Source: a virus
Strand: one strand, 5' to 3'
Virus record (IMG/VR): IMGVR_UViG_3300020202_000037
Location: 1-43,370 of that record
Length of the DNA: 43,370 nt
Under the pieces are notes generated by a model. That model was not told where the DNA came from. It saw only the letters and a program-made list of their open reading frames with translations, and ran no database searches. Positions 29,533 through 37,546 of the stretch are shown piece after piece (within the stretch, counting starts at the first letter, position 1; each line of letters opens with the position of its first letter). The position numbers and the translations under genes were made by a program.

Positions 29533-31578
29533 TTAGTCCTTAGCTTCGCCCCAATGACTTAAGATCAATGGTTCATAGCCCGTCTCTTCCGACCCTACTT
29601 CTATTTTAACATTGTTTAAATAATGTTTAAAGCCTTTTATAAGACTTTCTTTGACCAAGTTACAAGCTAAAATCAGAAGTTCTGGATCGTCTTTGACTTC
29701 TAAAAGAATTTCATCATGTACTACTGCAACTAGTTTCATATACATTGAATAAGGCTTAATAGTTTCATTCAGAATTAAAAGACTTCGCTTTAGTCCATCC
29801 GCAGCAGTCCCTTGAATAAGTGTATTAAAAGCTGCCCTCGAAGCATGAGAACGTAGTTTTTGGTCTTGGTGGTTGATGTCGGGTAAATGTCTACGCCTAC
29901 CACCTATGGTCGTTACATAACCAGAGTCCTTTGTCTGGCTAATACAATCGTCAATCGCTCGCTTTACCCCTGGATAGTTAAGGAAGTACCGATCAATAAA
30001 GCGCCTAGCTTTAAACTCCGTAATCCCCAACCCTCTTGCTAAGCCAAACTCGGTTTGCCCGTAGATGATGCCAAACTGAACGGTCTTAGCAGCGGTTCGT
30101 TGACTTTTAGTGACTTGATCCGCTTCGACACCAAAAACAGCAGCGGCAGCTCGCTTATGTACATCTTCCCCCAGTTCAAAAGCACTTAGCAGGGACCTCT
30201 CTTTTGATGTTTCCGCCAGTACCCGTAACTCAATTTGAGATGTATCACCATTCACAAACTTATAGCCTGGCCTTGGTACAATAAGCCGCCTAAACTTCGC
30301 CTCAGAAGGCAAGTTTTGGAGGTTCGGATTCTCGCTAGACATCCTTCCCGTGCCCGGGCCAATGGCGTTGAACTCCCCATAGATTCGTGTATGCCCTGGC
30401 TCTACTTCAACCGCTATCTCTTCGTATGGAGCAAGGTAGGTATTTAGCAACTTATAGGCTTCCCGATACTGCAACAGGGTTGCAATGATGGAGTCGTCCT
30501 CATGCTTCTTCAATGTCTTAAAATTGGTATCCTTAAGCTTAAACCCCTTCTCCAACAAAGCTTGATGTACCTTGGATGTGGAGTTTGGATTCTCCACTTC
30601 AAGCATTTCCTGAACCTTGAGCGAGAGTTCATTTACTAAGCCAACAACCCCCTTATCAGAAGGATCGGAAGGGTCGCCATCCTTAAGCTGTTTTAAGTAC
30701 GTTAAATCAACCCCCAACCCGTTCATTTCCATTTGAGCGATCACAGGAACAAGGTCACATTCTAACCGGAAGGTCTCCCATAGCCCCTGCTCTTTTAAGA
30801 GGCCTTCCTGGGCTTTATAGACGTGGTACAGATAGGAAACATCTTTGACTGCATATTCAATCATTTCCTCAGACCATTCATCTAACCAGTTGGCAACACG
30901 GACCTCCTTGTCCTTTGACAAGTCAATGTCAAGTCGTCTCTTAACCGTTGCCAATAAACTTGTTTTTAGAGGGACTTCCTTGCCATTCTTGTTGGGCTCC
31001 GTAAGTCCGTTGGTAAGGAGAAACTCAGCAATGCGAGTATCAAACAAGTTCCTGCAATGAAGCTCGATACCAAGATGCTGCTTAAGCTGTTTCCAGTCGA
31101 ATTGAGCATTATGCAGCAAAAGGAGGGGAGTGCAGTTTAAAAGATGCCCAAGTTCCTCTTCCAGCCACACTGTTAAAACAGCAGGTCTGATTAGGTACGC
31201 TTCTGTTTCTGAGGCAATTTGGATACAGCCTAGCCTATTCTCCCAGAAGTGAAGAGCCCCTTTATGGTCTTGTGCTTGCTTCAGGTACTTCTTATATTGA
31301 AGTTCAACGTCCTTGTATCGTGCTAAACACGGATCAACATTTTCCTGACGAAACGCTGCGTTTCCTCTTGGGTAAGTTGTTTTATAAGCTTCTACAGCGC
31401 ACTCATACTCTTCCATTGCAAGACGTAGATACTTTTGTAAGTGTTCAGCATCTTGAAACTTGCGGTAACTGTACAAACCGACCGTCTCTGTATCCAACTC
31501 CAGCACATCAGAAGCGGAGAGGCTATCAAGCATGACCTCAACATCATATGCTGTGTCTACAATGGTGTATGGTTTCAT
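29533..31578 (-). CDS. Family A DNA polymerase with 3'-5' exonuclease domain
   Basis: A 681-aa replicative polymerase. Exonuclease motifs: D29/E31 (LELDTETVGLY), HNAQFD at 156-160, and Y242/D246 (YAVKDVSYLY). Polymerase motifs: A with D445 (DTSQIELR), B RTAAKTVQFGIIYG at 494-507 including Y506, and C with H621-D622-E623 (VVHDEILLEV). An unusual ~80-residue charged helical insertion lies between exonuclease motif I and RLGCIQIASE (residues about 36-115). No 5'-3' exonuclease domain. No processivity factor is identified. It overlaps the upstream gene by four bases. Confidence 0.95.
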   Translation of the reverse strand: MKPYTIVDTAYDVEVMLDSLSASDVLELDTETVGLYSYRKFQDAEHLQKYLRLAMEEYECAVEAYKTTYPRGNAAFRQENVDPCLARYKDVELQYKKYLKQAQDHKGALHFWENRLGCIQIASETEAYLIRPAVLTVWLEEELGHLLNCTPLLLLHNAQFDWKQLKQHLGIELHCRNLFDTRIAEFLLTNGLTEPNKNGKEVPLKTSLLATVKRRLDIDLSKDKEVRVANWLDEWSEEMIEYAVKDVSYLYHVYKAQEGLLKEQGLWETFRLECDLVPVIAQMEMNGLGVDLTYLKQLKDGDPSDPSDKGVVGLVNELSLKVQEMLEVENPNSTSKVHQALLEKGFKLKDTNFKTLKKHEDDSIIATLLQYREAYKLLNTYLAPYEEIAVEVEPGHTRIYGEFNAIGPGTGRMSSENPNLQNLPSEAKFRRLIVPRPGYKFVNGDTSQIELRVLAETSKERSLLSAFELGEDVHKRAAAAVFGVEADQVTKSQRTAAKTVQFGIIYGQTEFGLARGLGITEFKARRFIDRYFLNYPGVKRAIDDCISQTKDSGYVTTIGGRRRHLPDINHQDQKLRSHASRAAFNTLIQGTAADGLKRSLLILNETIKPYSMYMKLVAVVHDEILLEVKDDPELLILACNLVKESLIKGFKHYLNNVKIEVGSEETGYEPLILSHWGEAKD

Positions 31579-31943
31579 TTAGAAACTTTCTTAAGCACCC
31601 TTTGAACGGTGCCTACGCCTACACCTACCTCTTTTGCAATTGCTATCATGCCTTTACCGTCTAAGCGTGCTCTAAGGATTTCTGTCTCAGTAGCTAAAGT
31701 GATTTTCGGTCGACCAGGGCCCTTCCCCTTGGCCTTTGCTACAGCCAAGCCTGTTTTAATCTGTTGACTATGCTTTTTCTTTTTTAGAAGGCCTAGTTCC
31801 TCTTTAAGTTCTTTGTTTTCGTTAAGGAGCTGAATGATCTTTGCTTGAAGCTCTATAATCTTATCTTTATCAGATGGTAGGCTCGCCCAACCAACAGGCG
31901 GATAGGTGTACATATGTTTATCAACGCGTGTATCAAAGTACAT
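31575..31943 (-). CDS. Coiled-coil protein with resolvase-type C-terminal HTH, no catalytic domain
   Basis: A 122-aa protein. Residues about 25-60 form a heptad coiled coil (KIIELQAKIIQLLNENKELKE). The C-terminal 45 residues (GPGRPKITLATETEILRARL, then MIAIAKEVGVGVGTVQRVL) match the GRPK-plus-HTH tail of the serine recombinase at 23155 (IGRPK..IAREVGVSVGKVAGVL). The catalytic resolvase domain is absent, so it should bind DNA without cutting it. AGGAGG four bases before ATG 31943 decides the start. It may regulate or compete with the recombinase, or act in replication next to polymerase. Confidence 0.75.
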   Translation of the reverse strand: MYFDTRVDKHMYTYPPVGWASLPSDKDKIIELQAKIIQLLNENKELKEELGLLKKKKHSQQIKTGLAVAKAKGKGPGRPKITLATETEILRARLDGKGMIAIAKEVGVGVGTVQRVLKKVSK

Positions 31944-31951
31944 GGTGCCTC

Positions 31952-32527
31952 CTAATCTCTCTGCAAAAGCTTGGGTAACATATGGTTCGGGGTCCATTCA
32001 TCTGGGCCCTGGTTGTACATTCTGTCGTACAAGTCGCTTTCGTTACCTTTGACTTCAAAAAAGGCAATCTGAGCAATCCGACAGCCGATGGGCAAAGCGA
32101 TAGTCCATGGAGTTGTATTAGTCAATTCCAAAGTCCACCGACCACAAAAGCCAGGGTCTCCAAACCCTGCTCCTTTGCAGACATCTACGCCCCATCTTGC
32201 TGGGGTGCTCCTTGTGTGGATCTTGGTTGTCAACCAAGGAACAGTAGTGCCAATAAACTCTTCTGTATGGGCCAGCACTGTATTGCTTGGCTCTAAATAG
32301 AAGTACGAGTTTGGATCCTCTACGACTACAGGCTGGTACCAAGGACCAGGCAAGTCTTTGTCGACAAGCCTTTCTGCTCCGTACCACGATACCTTTTGAA
32401 TCCAAAAATTATGGCCTAACCGAACATCAATCGAGGTCCCTTGAATTTGGTTTTCATCGGGTCTTGGCGTGCAGACAATAGCACCTGATTCTAAGTACTC
32501 TAAAATAGCATCTCGACCTAGGATCAT
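31952..32527 (-). CDS. dCTP deaminase / dUTPase-like protein
   Basis: A 191-aa protein of the Dcd/Dut fold: start MILGRDAILEYLESGAI, GTSIDVRLGHNFWI at 30-43, THTRST-type motif (TRSTPARWGV, 105-114), AGFGDPGFCGRWTLEL at 120-135 with E134 at the catalytic Glu position, and LPIGCRIAQIAFFEV at 145-159. These enzymes make dUMP or dUTP from dCTP or hydrolyse dUTP, feeding the thymidylate synthase ThyX also encoded here. ATG 32527 has AAGGGGG upstream and overlaps the preceding stop (ATGA). Confidence 0.88.
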   Translation of the reverse strand: MILGRDAILEYLESGAIVCTPRPDENQIQGTSIDVRLGHNFWIQKVSWYGAERLVDKDLPGPWYQPVVVEDPNSYFYLEPSNTVLAHTEEFIGTTVPWLTTKIHTRSTPARWGVDVCKGAGFGDPGFCGRWTLELTNTTPWTIALPIGCRIAQIAFFEVKGNESDLYDRMYNQGPDEWTPNHMLPKLLQRD

Positions 32528-32985
32528 AAGAGCCCCCTTAATAATTCCTTGCGAAGAGGTTTTTGCCTGTCCAACAAGGTTTGTACATATTGAGGTACAA
32601 AACACGTCTGCATCGTTTCCAACTTTGCATGCTGGATGCGACAGCTCGCACAGTCCTTATTTGTTGTCATGCAGTACCAGGTCAGAGGGGTCCAATGAAC
32701 ACCCTCTTCTGAACCTGCTTTAAGTGTTGGCAAACAAACCTCAACGTTTGACCATGCATCTTTATAACGTTGCGGAACTTCAAGGGAGGTTATCTTTGCA
32801 ACAGCAGCAGGTTGTTTTTTACGACCGCTCTGTTGTCGTTTACAGCCGCGACAACGTTTATCAAACCGTTGGGTTCGCTTGCTTGTGTACCTAAAGTTAG
32901 TCTCTGTCAAAGGCATCCGTTTCTGGCAACCGGTACAGGTTCTAAACGTCTCTTTGACTGGTCGAGACAGAATGGTGTGTACCAT
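32524..32985 (-). CDS. Zinc-finger hypothetical protein, 153 aa
   Basis: The N-terminus carries C17xxC20 and C45xxC48 with a basic, aromatic middle (TNFRYTSKRTQRFDKRCRGCK), a treble-clef-like zinc finger often found in phage HNH nucleases or stand-alone DNA binders. No HNH catalytic residues are visible. A second Cys cluster lies near residue 105-115 (WYCMTTNKDCASC). A DNA- or RNA-binding role is inferred. It has a GGAGGG SD and is coupled to the dCTP deaminase-like gene. Confidence 0.7.
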   Translation of the reverse strand: MVHTILSRPVKETFRTCTGCQKRMPLTETNFRYTSKRTQRFDKRCRGCKRQQSGRKKQPAAVAKITSLEVPQRYKDAWSNVEVCLPTLKAGSEEGVHWTPLTWYCMTTNKDCASCRIQHAKLETMQTCFVPQYVQTLLDRQKPLRKELLRGLL

Positions 32986-32997
32986 GGAGCCCTCCCT

Positions 32998-33408
32998 CTA
33001 TACCAAAGCTGGTTCTAGAAGGGCCTCTGTTTGCACAGGAGCTGTGTCGTCTATAACAGGAATATGTTCTTCTATAAGGGTCGCTAGTTCATCAAAGGTT
33101 TTGCCTGCTTCGTTATAACCGACAATTAGGATAAGGTCTCTACCTAAAGCAGGCAAACCGCTGGCACTTTCAAACATACCAGTTAATTTTGGTGAGCCGA
33201 TCCAAGCTCTAAATCCAGGATCAAGCAAAGGAAAATCAGCAAACATCTGTGCCGGAGACAGAACAACTTCTTTCCTGTACAACTTAAACAAGATACCTAC
33301 CGCGCAACAACAGCTAGGATCGTCAGGATCCTCCCACCATACTTTACATTGTCTATACTCCCCACTTCTAAGGGCAGCTACCCATTTATCTCGGACGCTT
33401 TTGTACAC
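32998..33408 (-). CDS. Conserved phage hypothetical protein, 136 aa
   Basis: The layout, an initial RDKWVAALRSGEYRQ helix, a Cys cluster (CCCAVGILFKLY) and a final GKTFDELATLIEEHI helix, matches a widespread phage/bacterial small protein family with unknown function that usually reads LRSG.Y.Q...CCLGVLC....FDEIADWIEE. It starts at GTG 33408 with AGGAGG eight bases upstream. It lies in the replication operon downstream of the primase. Confidence 0.75.
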   Translation of the reverse strand: MYKSVRDKWVAALRSGEYRQCKVWWEDPDDPSCCCAVGILFKLYRKEVVLSPAQMFADFPLLDPGFRAWIGSPKLTGMFESASGLPALGRDLILIVGYNEAGKTFDELATLIEEHIPVIDDTAPVQTEALLEPALV

Positions 33409-33419
33409 AATAGACCTCC

Positions 33420-34388
33420 TTAACTTCGTTCTTTAATGGCTTTTGCTTTTTGTAAGGTTAATGTCAAGTAACTTTCCCGAGCCCTCTTATTGGGCTTTTC
33501 TAACGTCTTAGAAGAGATTCTGTAACTAGGATTAAGAAGAACTCCAATCACTTCTTCATCGGATAAACCAAGGCTTAGGAGTTTGATGCAGACAGCTAGA
33601 TCCAACCGGCTTCTATCGCCTTGATAGGAATTTTCAATATCTGCCTCAAGACCATCTTTAATCAACCTTCGCCAATGGTCGCTTAGCTGGCCATTCAATT
33701 GATCGATAGCTGAGACAGAAACACAGTCAAAATCAAGATTGATTGCAGGAGAAATACGGGAATCAAGATAAGCCAAACCATCTTTTAATACCTCTTCAAA
33801 GCAGTTGATGCTGTACAAACCTGGGACAGATGATATCAGTTCACATGGAACTGGGTTGAACCTGTCTTTCCAATTGGTTGTTCCTGGGATGCGAAGTACT
33901 CTAGAGGCATCAAATACTCGATCTCCTCCAAAAACGCTAGCCAATCCTGCGTTAATCCCTTCGATAGTGCCAATGTCCGAAATGGGTTGGCTAAGAAGCC
34001 AATAGCCATGATAGCCGTTACCACTGTCCACCAGAAGAGAAGGCGGAAACGGAAATAGATGCCGCTGAGTAAGCCTGTTATATGCTTCATGTTTACCTCC
34101 AACATGTTTGCTATCTACGTCTACCCAGACTACCCTACTCTCTCTGACAGAATCTTTCGTACCTTTCCGTTCCTTCCGTGGAAGGACCCCGATGTACCAA
34201 TCAATCGGGACCTCCCATTCAGCTTCTACTTTCGCTAGGCTGCAAAAAACAGAGTCAATGGAGTCCACATATTCCCTAAAGAAAGGAGTCGGGGGAGCCC
34301 AACTCGGAGTCTTCCCCCGAATCTCCAGCCAACTAGGAGATATGTGTGAACCAAACAACCTATTTAAAAACAGCATGGGGTCTAGCAT
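33420..34388 (-). CDS. AEP-family primase (primase-polymerase type)
   Basis: A 322-aa protein with archaeo-eukaryotic primase motifs: D90xD92 in VVWVDVDSK, SGNGYH with H127, and a third acidic residue D160 in VFDASRVLRIPGT. These arrangements occur in plasmid and phage PrimPol/RepB'-type primases, which prime replication and may also extend DNA. The C-terminal ~120 residues are helical with a PriCT-like flavour (LDLAVCIKLLSLGLSDEEV). No helicase domain is fused and none was found elsewhere in the genome. It starts at ATG 34388 with little SD. Confidence 0.8.
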   Translation of the reverse strand: MLDPMLFLNRLFGSHISPSWLEIRGKTPSWAPPTPFFREYVDSIDSVFCSLAKVEAEWEVPIDWYIGVLPRKERKGTKDSVRESRVVWVDVDSKHVGGKHEAYNRLTQRHLFPFPPSLLVDSGNGYHGYWLLSQPISDIGTIEGINAGLASVFGGDRVFDASRVLRIPGTTNWKDRFNPVPCELISSVPGLYSINCFEEVLKDGLAYLDSRISPAINLDFDCVSVSAIDQLNGQLSDHWRRLIKDGLEADIENSYQGDRSRLDLAVCIKLLSLGLSDEEVIGVLLNPSYRISSKTLEKPNKRARESYLTLTLQKAKAIKERS

Positions 34389-34392
34389 TGTT

Positions 34393-34635
34393 TTAGTAAT
34401 CCGACCACGTTTGTGACTTTAGTTGTAGTTGAACCCCTAAGCCGTTTGCCAAAGTATAGCTAGCCGTCACATAATACGGTGTAACTTTATTGCCTGTTAT
34501 TGCCTCTTCAACCTTTTGTGCAGTGCTGAAAAGATAAGAAGCAACCTCCGTAAACTTATCAAAAGATGCTTGATCAATGTCTGTAGGCGGCTCTTGACCT
34601 CCGGTCATATCAACAGTAATGTGGTGTGTTTCCAT
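34393..34635 (-). CDS. Hypothetical protein, 80 aa
   Basis: Not recognised. An acidic N-terminus and a central helix (SFDKFTEVASYLFSTAQKVEEAI) precede a beta-rich C-terminus (YYVTASYTLANGLGVQLQLKS). It overlaps the upstream gene by one base (TAATG) and ends four bases before the primase start, so it is co-expressed with the replication proteins. Confidence 0.68.
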   Translation of the reverse strand: METHHITVDMTGGQEPPTDIDQASFDKFTEVASYLFSTAQKVEEAITGNKVTPYYVTASYTLANGLGVQLQLKSQTWSDY

Positions 34636-35126
34636 TAAGCAGCTCCTCCTAAAAATTCAGCTTTGTGATCCATATTAAATTCAAGATGTTTCGGGTTTCT
34701 AAGGGGCAAGACGCCTGCTGCTTTGACGTTAATAAAGGATTTGCCTTCGGCATTCTCCCGAATTGTGATCGGCCCCCGAATATAAAAACCCTTTAAAGCA
34801 GGCCAATTCAGGTCTTTAAACTTCTTCCCTTCAAGATCTTCTTTTTTAAAGCCTGCAGACGTCAGGACCTTGCCCACGTTAGAAAACTTCGTAGCCCCAG
34901 TCTTGTCTGTGTAAACCATAGAACCATCCCGAAGATCAAACATCCGGGCTCTATAAGGCTCGTTTTCTTGTTCTGGATTCTCGGTTCCCAGCAGGTCCAA
35001 AACGAGGTATACCTCATCCTTGACCGTCTTTTTATCAAACTGCAATTTGTCTTTTTGATAAACCACGTCAACGATTTGTAAGTCGTACATATCGATTGCG
35101 GGCAACGCTTGTGTCTCCGTTGTCAT
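34635..35126 (-). CDS. Putative ssDNA-binding-like replication protein, 163 aa
   Basis: Not assigned with certainty. The protein is beta-rich with alternating hydrophobics (YDLQIVDVVYQKDKLQF; EVYLVLDLLGT) and ends in an acidic/hydrophobic tail, features shared with phage single-strand binding or OB-fold proteins, and it lies between nuclease and primase genes. ATG 35126 with AGAGGGGTTGAAC is preferred; an ATG eight codons upstream overlaps the nuclease stop and is an alternative. The SSB role is inference. Confidence 0.6.
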   Translation of the reverse strand: MTTETQALPAIDMYDLQIVDVVYQKDKLQFDKKTVKDEVYLVLDLLGTENPEQENEPYRARMFDLRDGSMVYTDKTGATKFSNVGKVLTSAGFKKEDLEGKKFKDLNWPALKGFYIRGPITIRENAEGKSFINVKAAGVLPLRNPKHLEFNMDHKAEFLGGAA

Positions 35127-35142
35127 GTTCAACCCCTCTTTC

Positions 35143-36183
35143 TTACTCATCTACCAATTGTGCTAACTGGATCTCGCCCAAAGTCGTGTACCAAGGGCAC
35201 TTTATTTTGTATCCGTCTACCTCCGCTTCTTCAGATTCGTAGATCAAGTCACAAGGACAGCCACAACGAGGCCCCATCCCGACTGGAATCGGGAGTAATG
35301 ATTGATCGTACGCTTTAATATTCTCCTCAATTAACCCGACGTAGCGCATATTTTGCTGGAGACTGCCGAGAAACCGCTGTTCCATTTGATCAGTATATGG
35401 AACCTCAATCAAGCTCTTGTTCCACAGATCAAAGATTCCGATGGTTGTCGGCTGTAACTTTAGCAGCCTACCGGCACAATACGCATACCAAGTCAGCTGA
35501 GTATCATTTATGATTTCTTCCATCGTCCAATACTGTTTACGGGTCTTGTAGTCGTATATCCGAAGCTCTTTTGTATCTGGATTGACTTCTACCCGGTCAA
35601 TTCTTCCCCCTAACGGATAACCATGAACCTCAACAGGCGGGTCAATCACCATCTCTGTATCTATGGTATTAAGTGGTTGATGCCGTTTGATAAGGAAAGC
35701 AAAATTGTCCACGCACCGACGTGTATCAAAATATAGATCCACGATATGGCGATGAAACCGGATATGCTTAAAAGCAGACTCCACATAGCTAAAATCACCG
35801 GCCTTTCTTGTTTCAAACCATCCTTGGTATCTGTCTTTCCAGTACGTCGTCATGGTAGGGTGCTTGTAGACCCTAGGGCCGTTCTTTTGCACCTTATCAA
35901 TGCAGTCTTGATAGTCATCATAGAAGTGTGCCAAACGCTTAACAGTAACTTCGTCTAAGTAAGTCTTCCAACGATTGTTAACTAGAACAGGTAAGTCCTC
36001 AATGGACTTAAACTCTTTATAAAAGTCTTCAATGGTCTCATGTACGACTTTTCCAGTCGTAAACCAACTACTTTCAATGGACCTTTCAGCCCTAAGTTTG
36101 TATTGAACATAGTACTTATGTTGACAGGTTATCGCTGTACGTACCCGGTTATAGGAAACAACCTCTATTCCAGACGCAGCCAT
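35143..36183 (-). CDS. Cas4/AddB-like PD-(D/E)XK nuclease with Fe-S cysteines
   Basis: A 346-aa nuclease. Active-site features: H48 (GKVVHE), D196 in GGRIDRVEV, and D211-Y-K213 in IYDYKTRK, the RecB/Cas4-type order. Cysteines C20 near the start and C307, C309, C311 and C329 near the end fit the split Fe-S cluster known in Cas4 and AddB. No helicase domain. Probable exonuclease for recombination or host DNA breakdown. First gene of the early minus-strand operon, under the promoter at 36214-36242; start ATG 36183 follows CGAGGGGTTAAAATTG. Confidence 0.85.
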   Translation of the reverse strand: MAASGIEVVSYNRVRTAITCQHKYYVQYKLRAERSIESSWFTTGKVVHETIEDFYKEFKSIEDLPVLVNNRWKTYLDEVTVKRLAHFYDDYQDCIDKVQKNGPRVYKHPTMTTYWKDRYQGWFETRKAGDFSYVESAFKHIRFHRHIVDLYFDTRRCVDNFAFLIKRHQPLNTIDTEMVIDPPVEVHGYPLGGRIDRVEVNPDTKELRIYDYKTRKQYWTMEEIINDTQLTWYAYCAGRLLKLQPTTIGIFDLWNKSLIEVPYTDQMEQRFLGSLQQNMRYVGLIEENIKAYDQSLLPIPVGMGPRCGCPCDLIYESEEAEVDGYKIKCPWYTTLGEIQLAQLVDE

Positions 36184-36213
36184 CAATTTTAACCCCTCGA
36201 TTCGTTTTCTAAA

Positions 36214-36242
36214 ATTATATTAACACAAGTGTAATTCCAAAG
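36214..36242 (-). promoter_or_regulatory. Promoter of the early minus-strand operon
   Basis: Read on the minus strand, TTTGGA (36242-36237), a 17-base spacer and the consensus TATAAT (36219-36214). The spacer contains the small inverted repeat ACACTTGTGT. It would start the nuclease-primase-polymerase operon about 25 bases before the ATG at 36183. Confidence 0.6.
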
Positions 36243-36449
36243 TAAATACCTATTCAAAACTTAACCTAATGGTCAATGTTTTGACTTGGATGATTAGGGT
36301 AAAATTGTCAGATCATATTAGTCTTTATTAAGTCTATAAGTTTAGACTTTAGTCTACAAAAAAGAACCTAAGGTAATACTGTTTTAGAATGATCTAAGTA
36401 AGACTTAATTGATCTATAGTCAAAAATGAAAAATTTCAAGTTAAAAGGG

Positions 36450-36479
36450 TTGTATTGCAATTTACATTCGTGTTATTAT
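36450..36479 (+). promoter_or_regulatory. Promoter for the dNMP kinase operon
   Basis: TTGTAT at 36450-36455, an 18-base spacer and TATTAT at 36474-36479, about 32 bases before the ATG at 36512. An alternative -35, TTGCAA at 36455-36460, is also possible. The match is moderate. Confidence 0.5.
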
Positions 36480-36511
36480 TTAAACAGTGATAGGAACTGA
36501 GGACCCTTTAA

Positions 36512-37105
36512 ATGCTAATAGGCATAGGTATTTCAGGCAAACAATTTGCAGGTAAGGACACATTTGCGGACTTGCTTTTAGGGTACTTACCGTGGTACAA
36601 AAAAGTGTCTTTGGCTGGACCTTTGAAAGAGGAATATGCTGCTTCAAAAGGGTACAGCGTAACTGAGTTGGAAGAGTACAAAAGAACAATGCCTGAAGTT
36701 CGCAAGGATTTAATTGATCTTGGCATGAGCCGCCGATCAGAAGACCCTGAGTACTGGGTTAAAAAGGTATTGGCTCACCGTGGGAACATCGTTGTACCAG
36801 ACATTCGGTTCCAAAATGAAGTAGACGCTTTTAACCGAGCGTTTCAGAAGTTCTATCTGATTCGGTTGGAGTCACCGGAAAGCGTTCGCTCTTCCCGGGG
36901 ACGTCTGGCGCATACGGATGATGTGTCAGAGACTGAGTTGGATGACTACGATGGCTTTAGTTTTTATCTGACCAACGATTCCTCCTATGATGAGCTTATG
37001 AGCACGGCAAAGCAAGTGGCCAATATGGTCCTTAGCTTTCAAATCCAAGTGCTGATTAACCAAGTGGTTCAGAATTACAAGGTTTCTTTTTCTGCTGAAT
37101 CCTAG
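36512..37105 (+). CDS. Deoxynucleoside monophosphate kinase-like protein
   Basis: A 197-aa P-loop protein: GISGKQFAGKDTFAD at residues 6-20 is the Walker A loop (G14-K15) of the phage dNMP kinase group (T4 gp1-like). KVSLAGPLKEEYAAS and VVPDIRFQNEVDAF are the strand-helix segments typical of that family. It would phosphorylate dNMPs, including dTMP made by ThyX. Length is close to family members. It is the first gene of the plus-strand operon, with TGAGGA as SD. Confidence 0.82.
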   Translation: MLIGIGISGKQFAGKDTFADLLLGYLPWYKKVSLAGPLKEEYAASKGYSVTELEEYKRTMPEVRKDLIDLGMSRRSEDPEYWVKKVLAHRGNIVVPDIRFQNEVDAFNRAFQKFYLIRLESPESVRSSRGRLAHTDDVSETELDDYDGFSFYLTNDSSYDELMSTAKQVANMVLSFQIQVLINQVVQNYKVSFSAES

Positions 37106-37170
37106 GCCACTTAATGGCCCTGTACATTGACAATTGAATATTCCTTTTAGCACCAATCGAGGGGTTCTGA

Positions 37171-37524
37171 GTGGAAGAGTTAGAACTACATTGGTTGGCT
37201 GGGCTGTTGGAAGGCGAGGGTTATTTTGCAAAGCCCGCTCCTTCTAGACCAAATCAACCAAGGATTATTATCGAAATGGTGGATGAAGACGTTATTGCTA
37301 AGGTTTCTTCGCTGCTTGAAAGGAAGTACTGGTCTCGATCAGGACGAAGCGGAAATCAAGCAACGTACCTTACGCAAATCTCAGGACGTCCAGCGGTCCG
37401 ATTGATGACAGAGCTGTTCCCGCTAATGGGCCAGCGAAGACAGAAACGGATTGCAGAGATCATTGAGCTTCATCAGGCTAAAAACGTTATTCCCATCCAG
37501 CGTAAAAGGCATAAAACAGCATAG
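37171..37524 (+). CDS. LAGLIDADG-type homing endonuclease-like protein
   Basis: A 117-aa protein beginning with the single LAGLIDADG motif LHWLAGLLEGEGYF (residues 6-19), with the catalytic acid at E16. One motif per chain implies a homodimer. The rest is short and basic (QRRQKRIAEIIELHQ, QRKRHKTA), fitting a free-standing endonuclease of small size, though it may be too short to be active. It starts at GTG with CGAGGGG upstream. It sits between the kinase and a structured leader in front of thyX, a likely insertion site. Confidence 0.75.
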   Translation: MEELELHWLAGLLEGEGYFAKPAPSRPNQPRIIIEMVDEDVIAKVSSLLERKYWSRSGRSGNQATYLTQISGRPAVRLMTELFPLMGQRRQKRIAEIIELHQAKNVIPIQRKRHKTA

Positions 37525-37546
37525 TGACATGTGCGTTTTATCCTGT

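Larger units (their letters stand above)
36184..36511. other. AT-rich divergent intergenic region, possible origin
   Basis: A 328-bp gene-free region between the two early operons. It is strongly AT-rich and holds a cluster of AGTCTA/TAGACT elements: AGTCTA at 36331 and 36351, TAGACT at 36343, including the perfect palindrome TAGACTTTAGTCTA at 36343-36356, with related AGTCTT at 36320 and AGACTTA near 36408. ATG-less in both directions. It contains both divergent promoters. An operator array and/or replication origin is the likeliest use. Confidence 0.55.
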
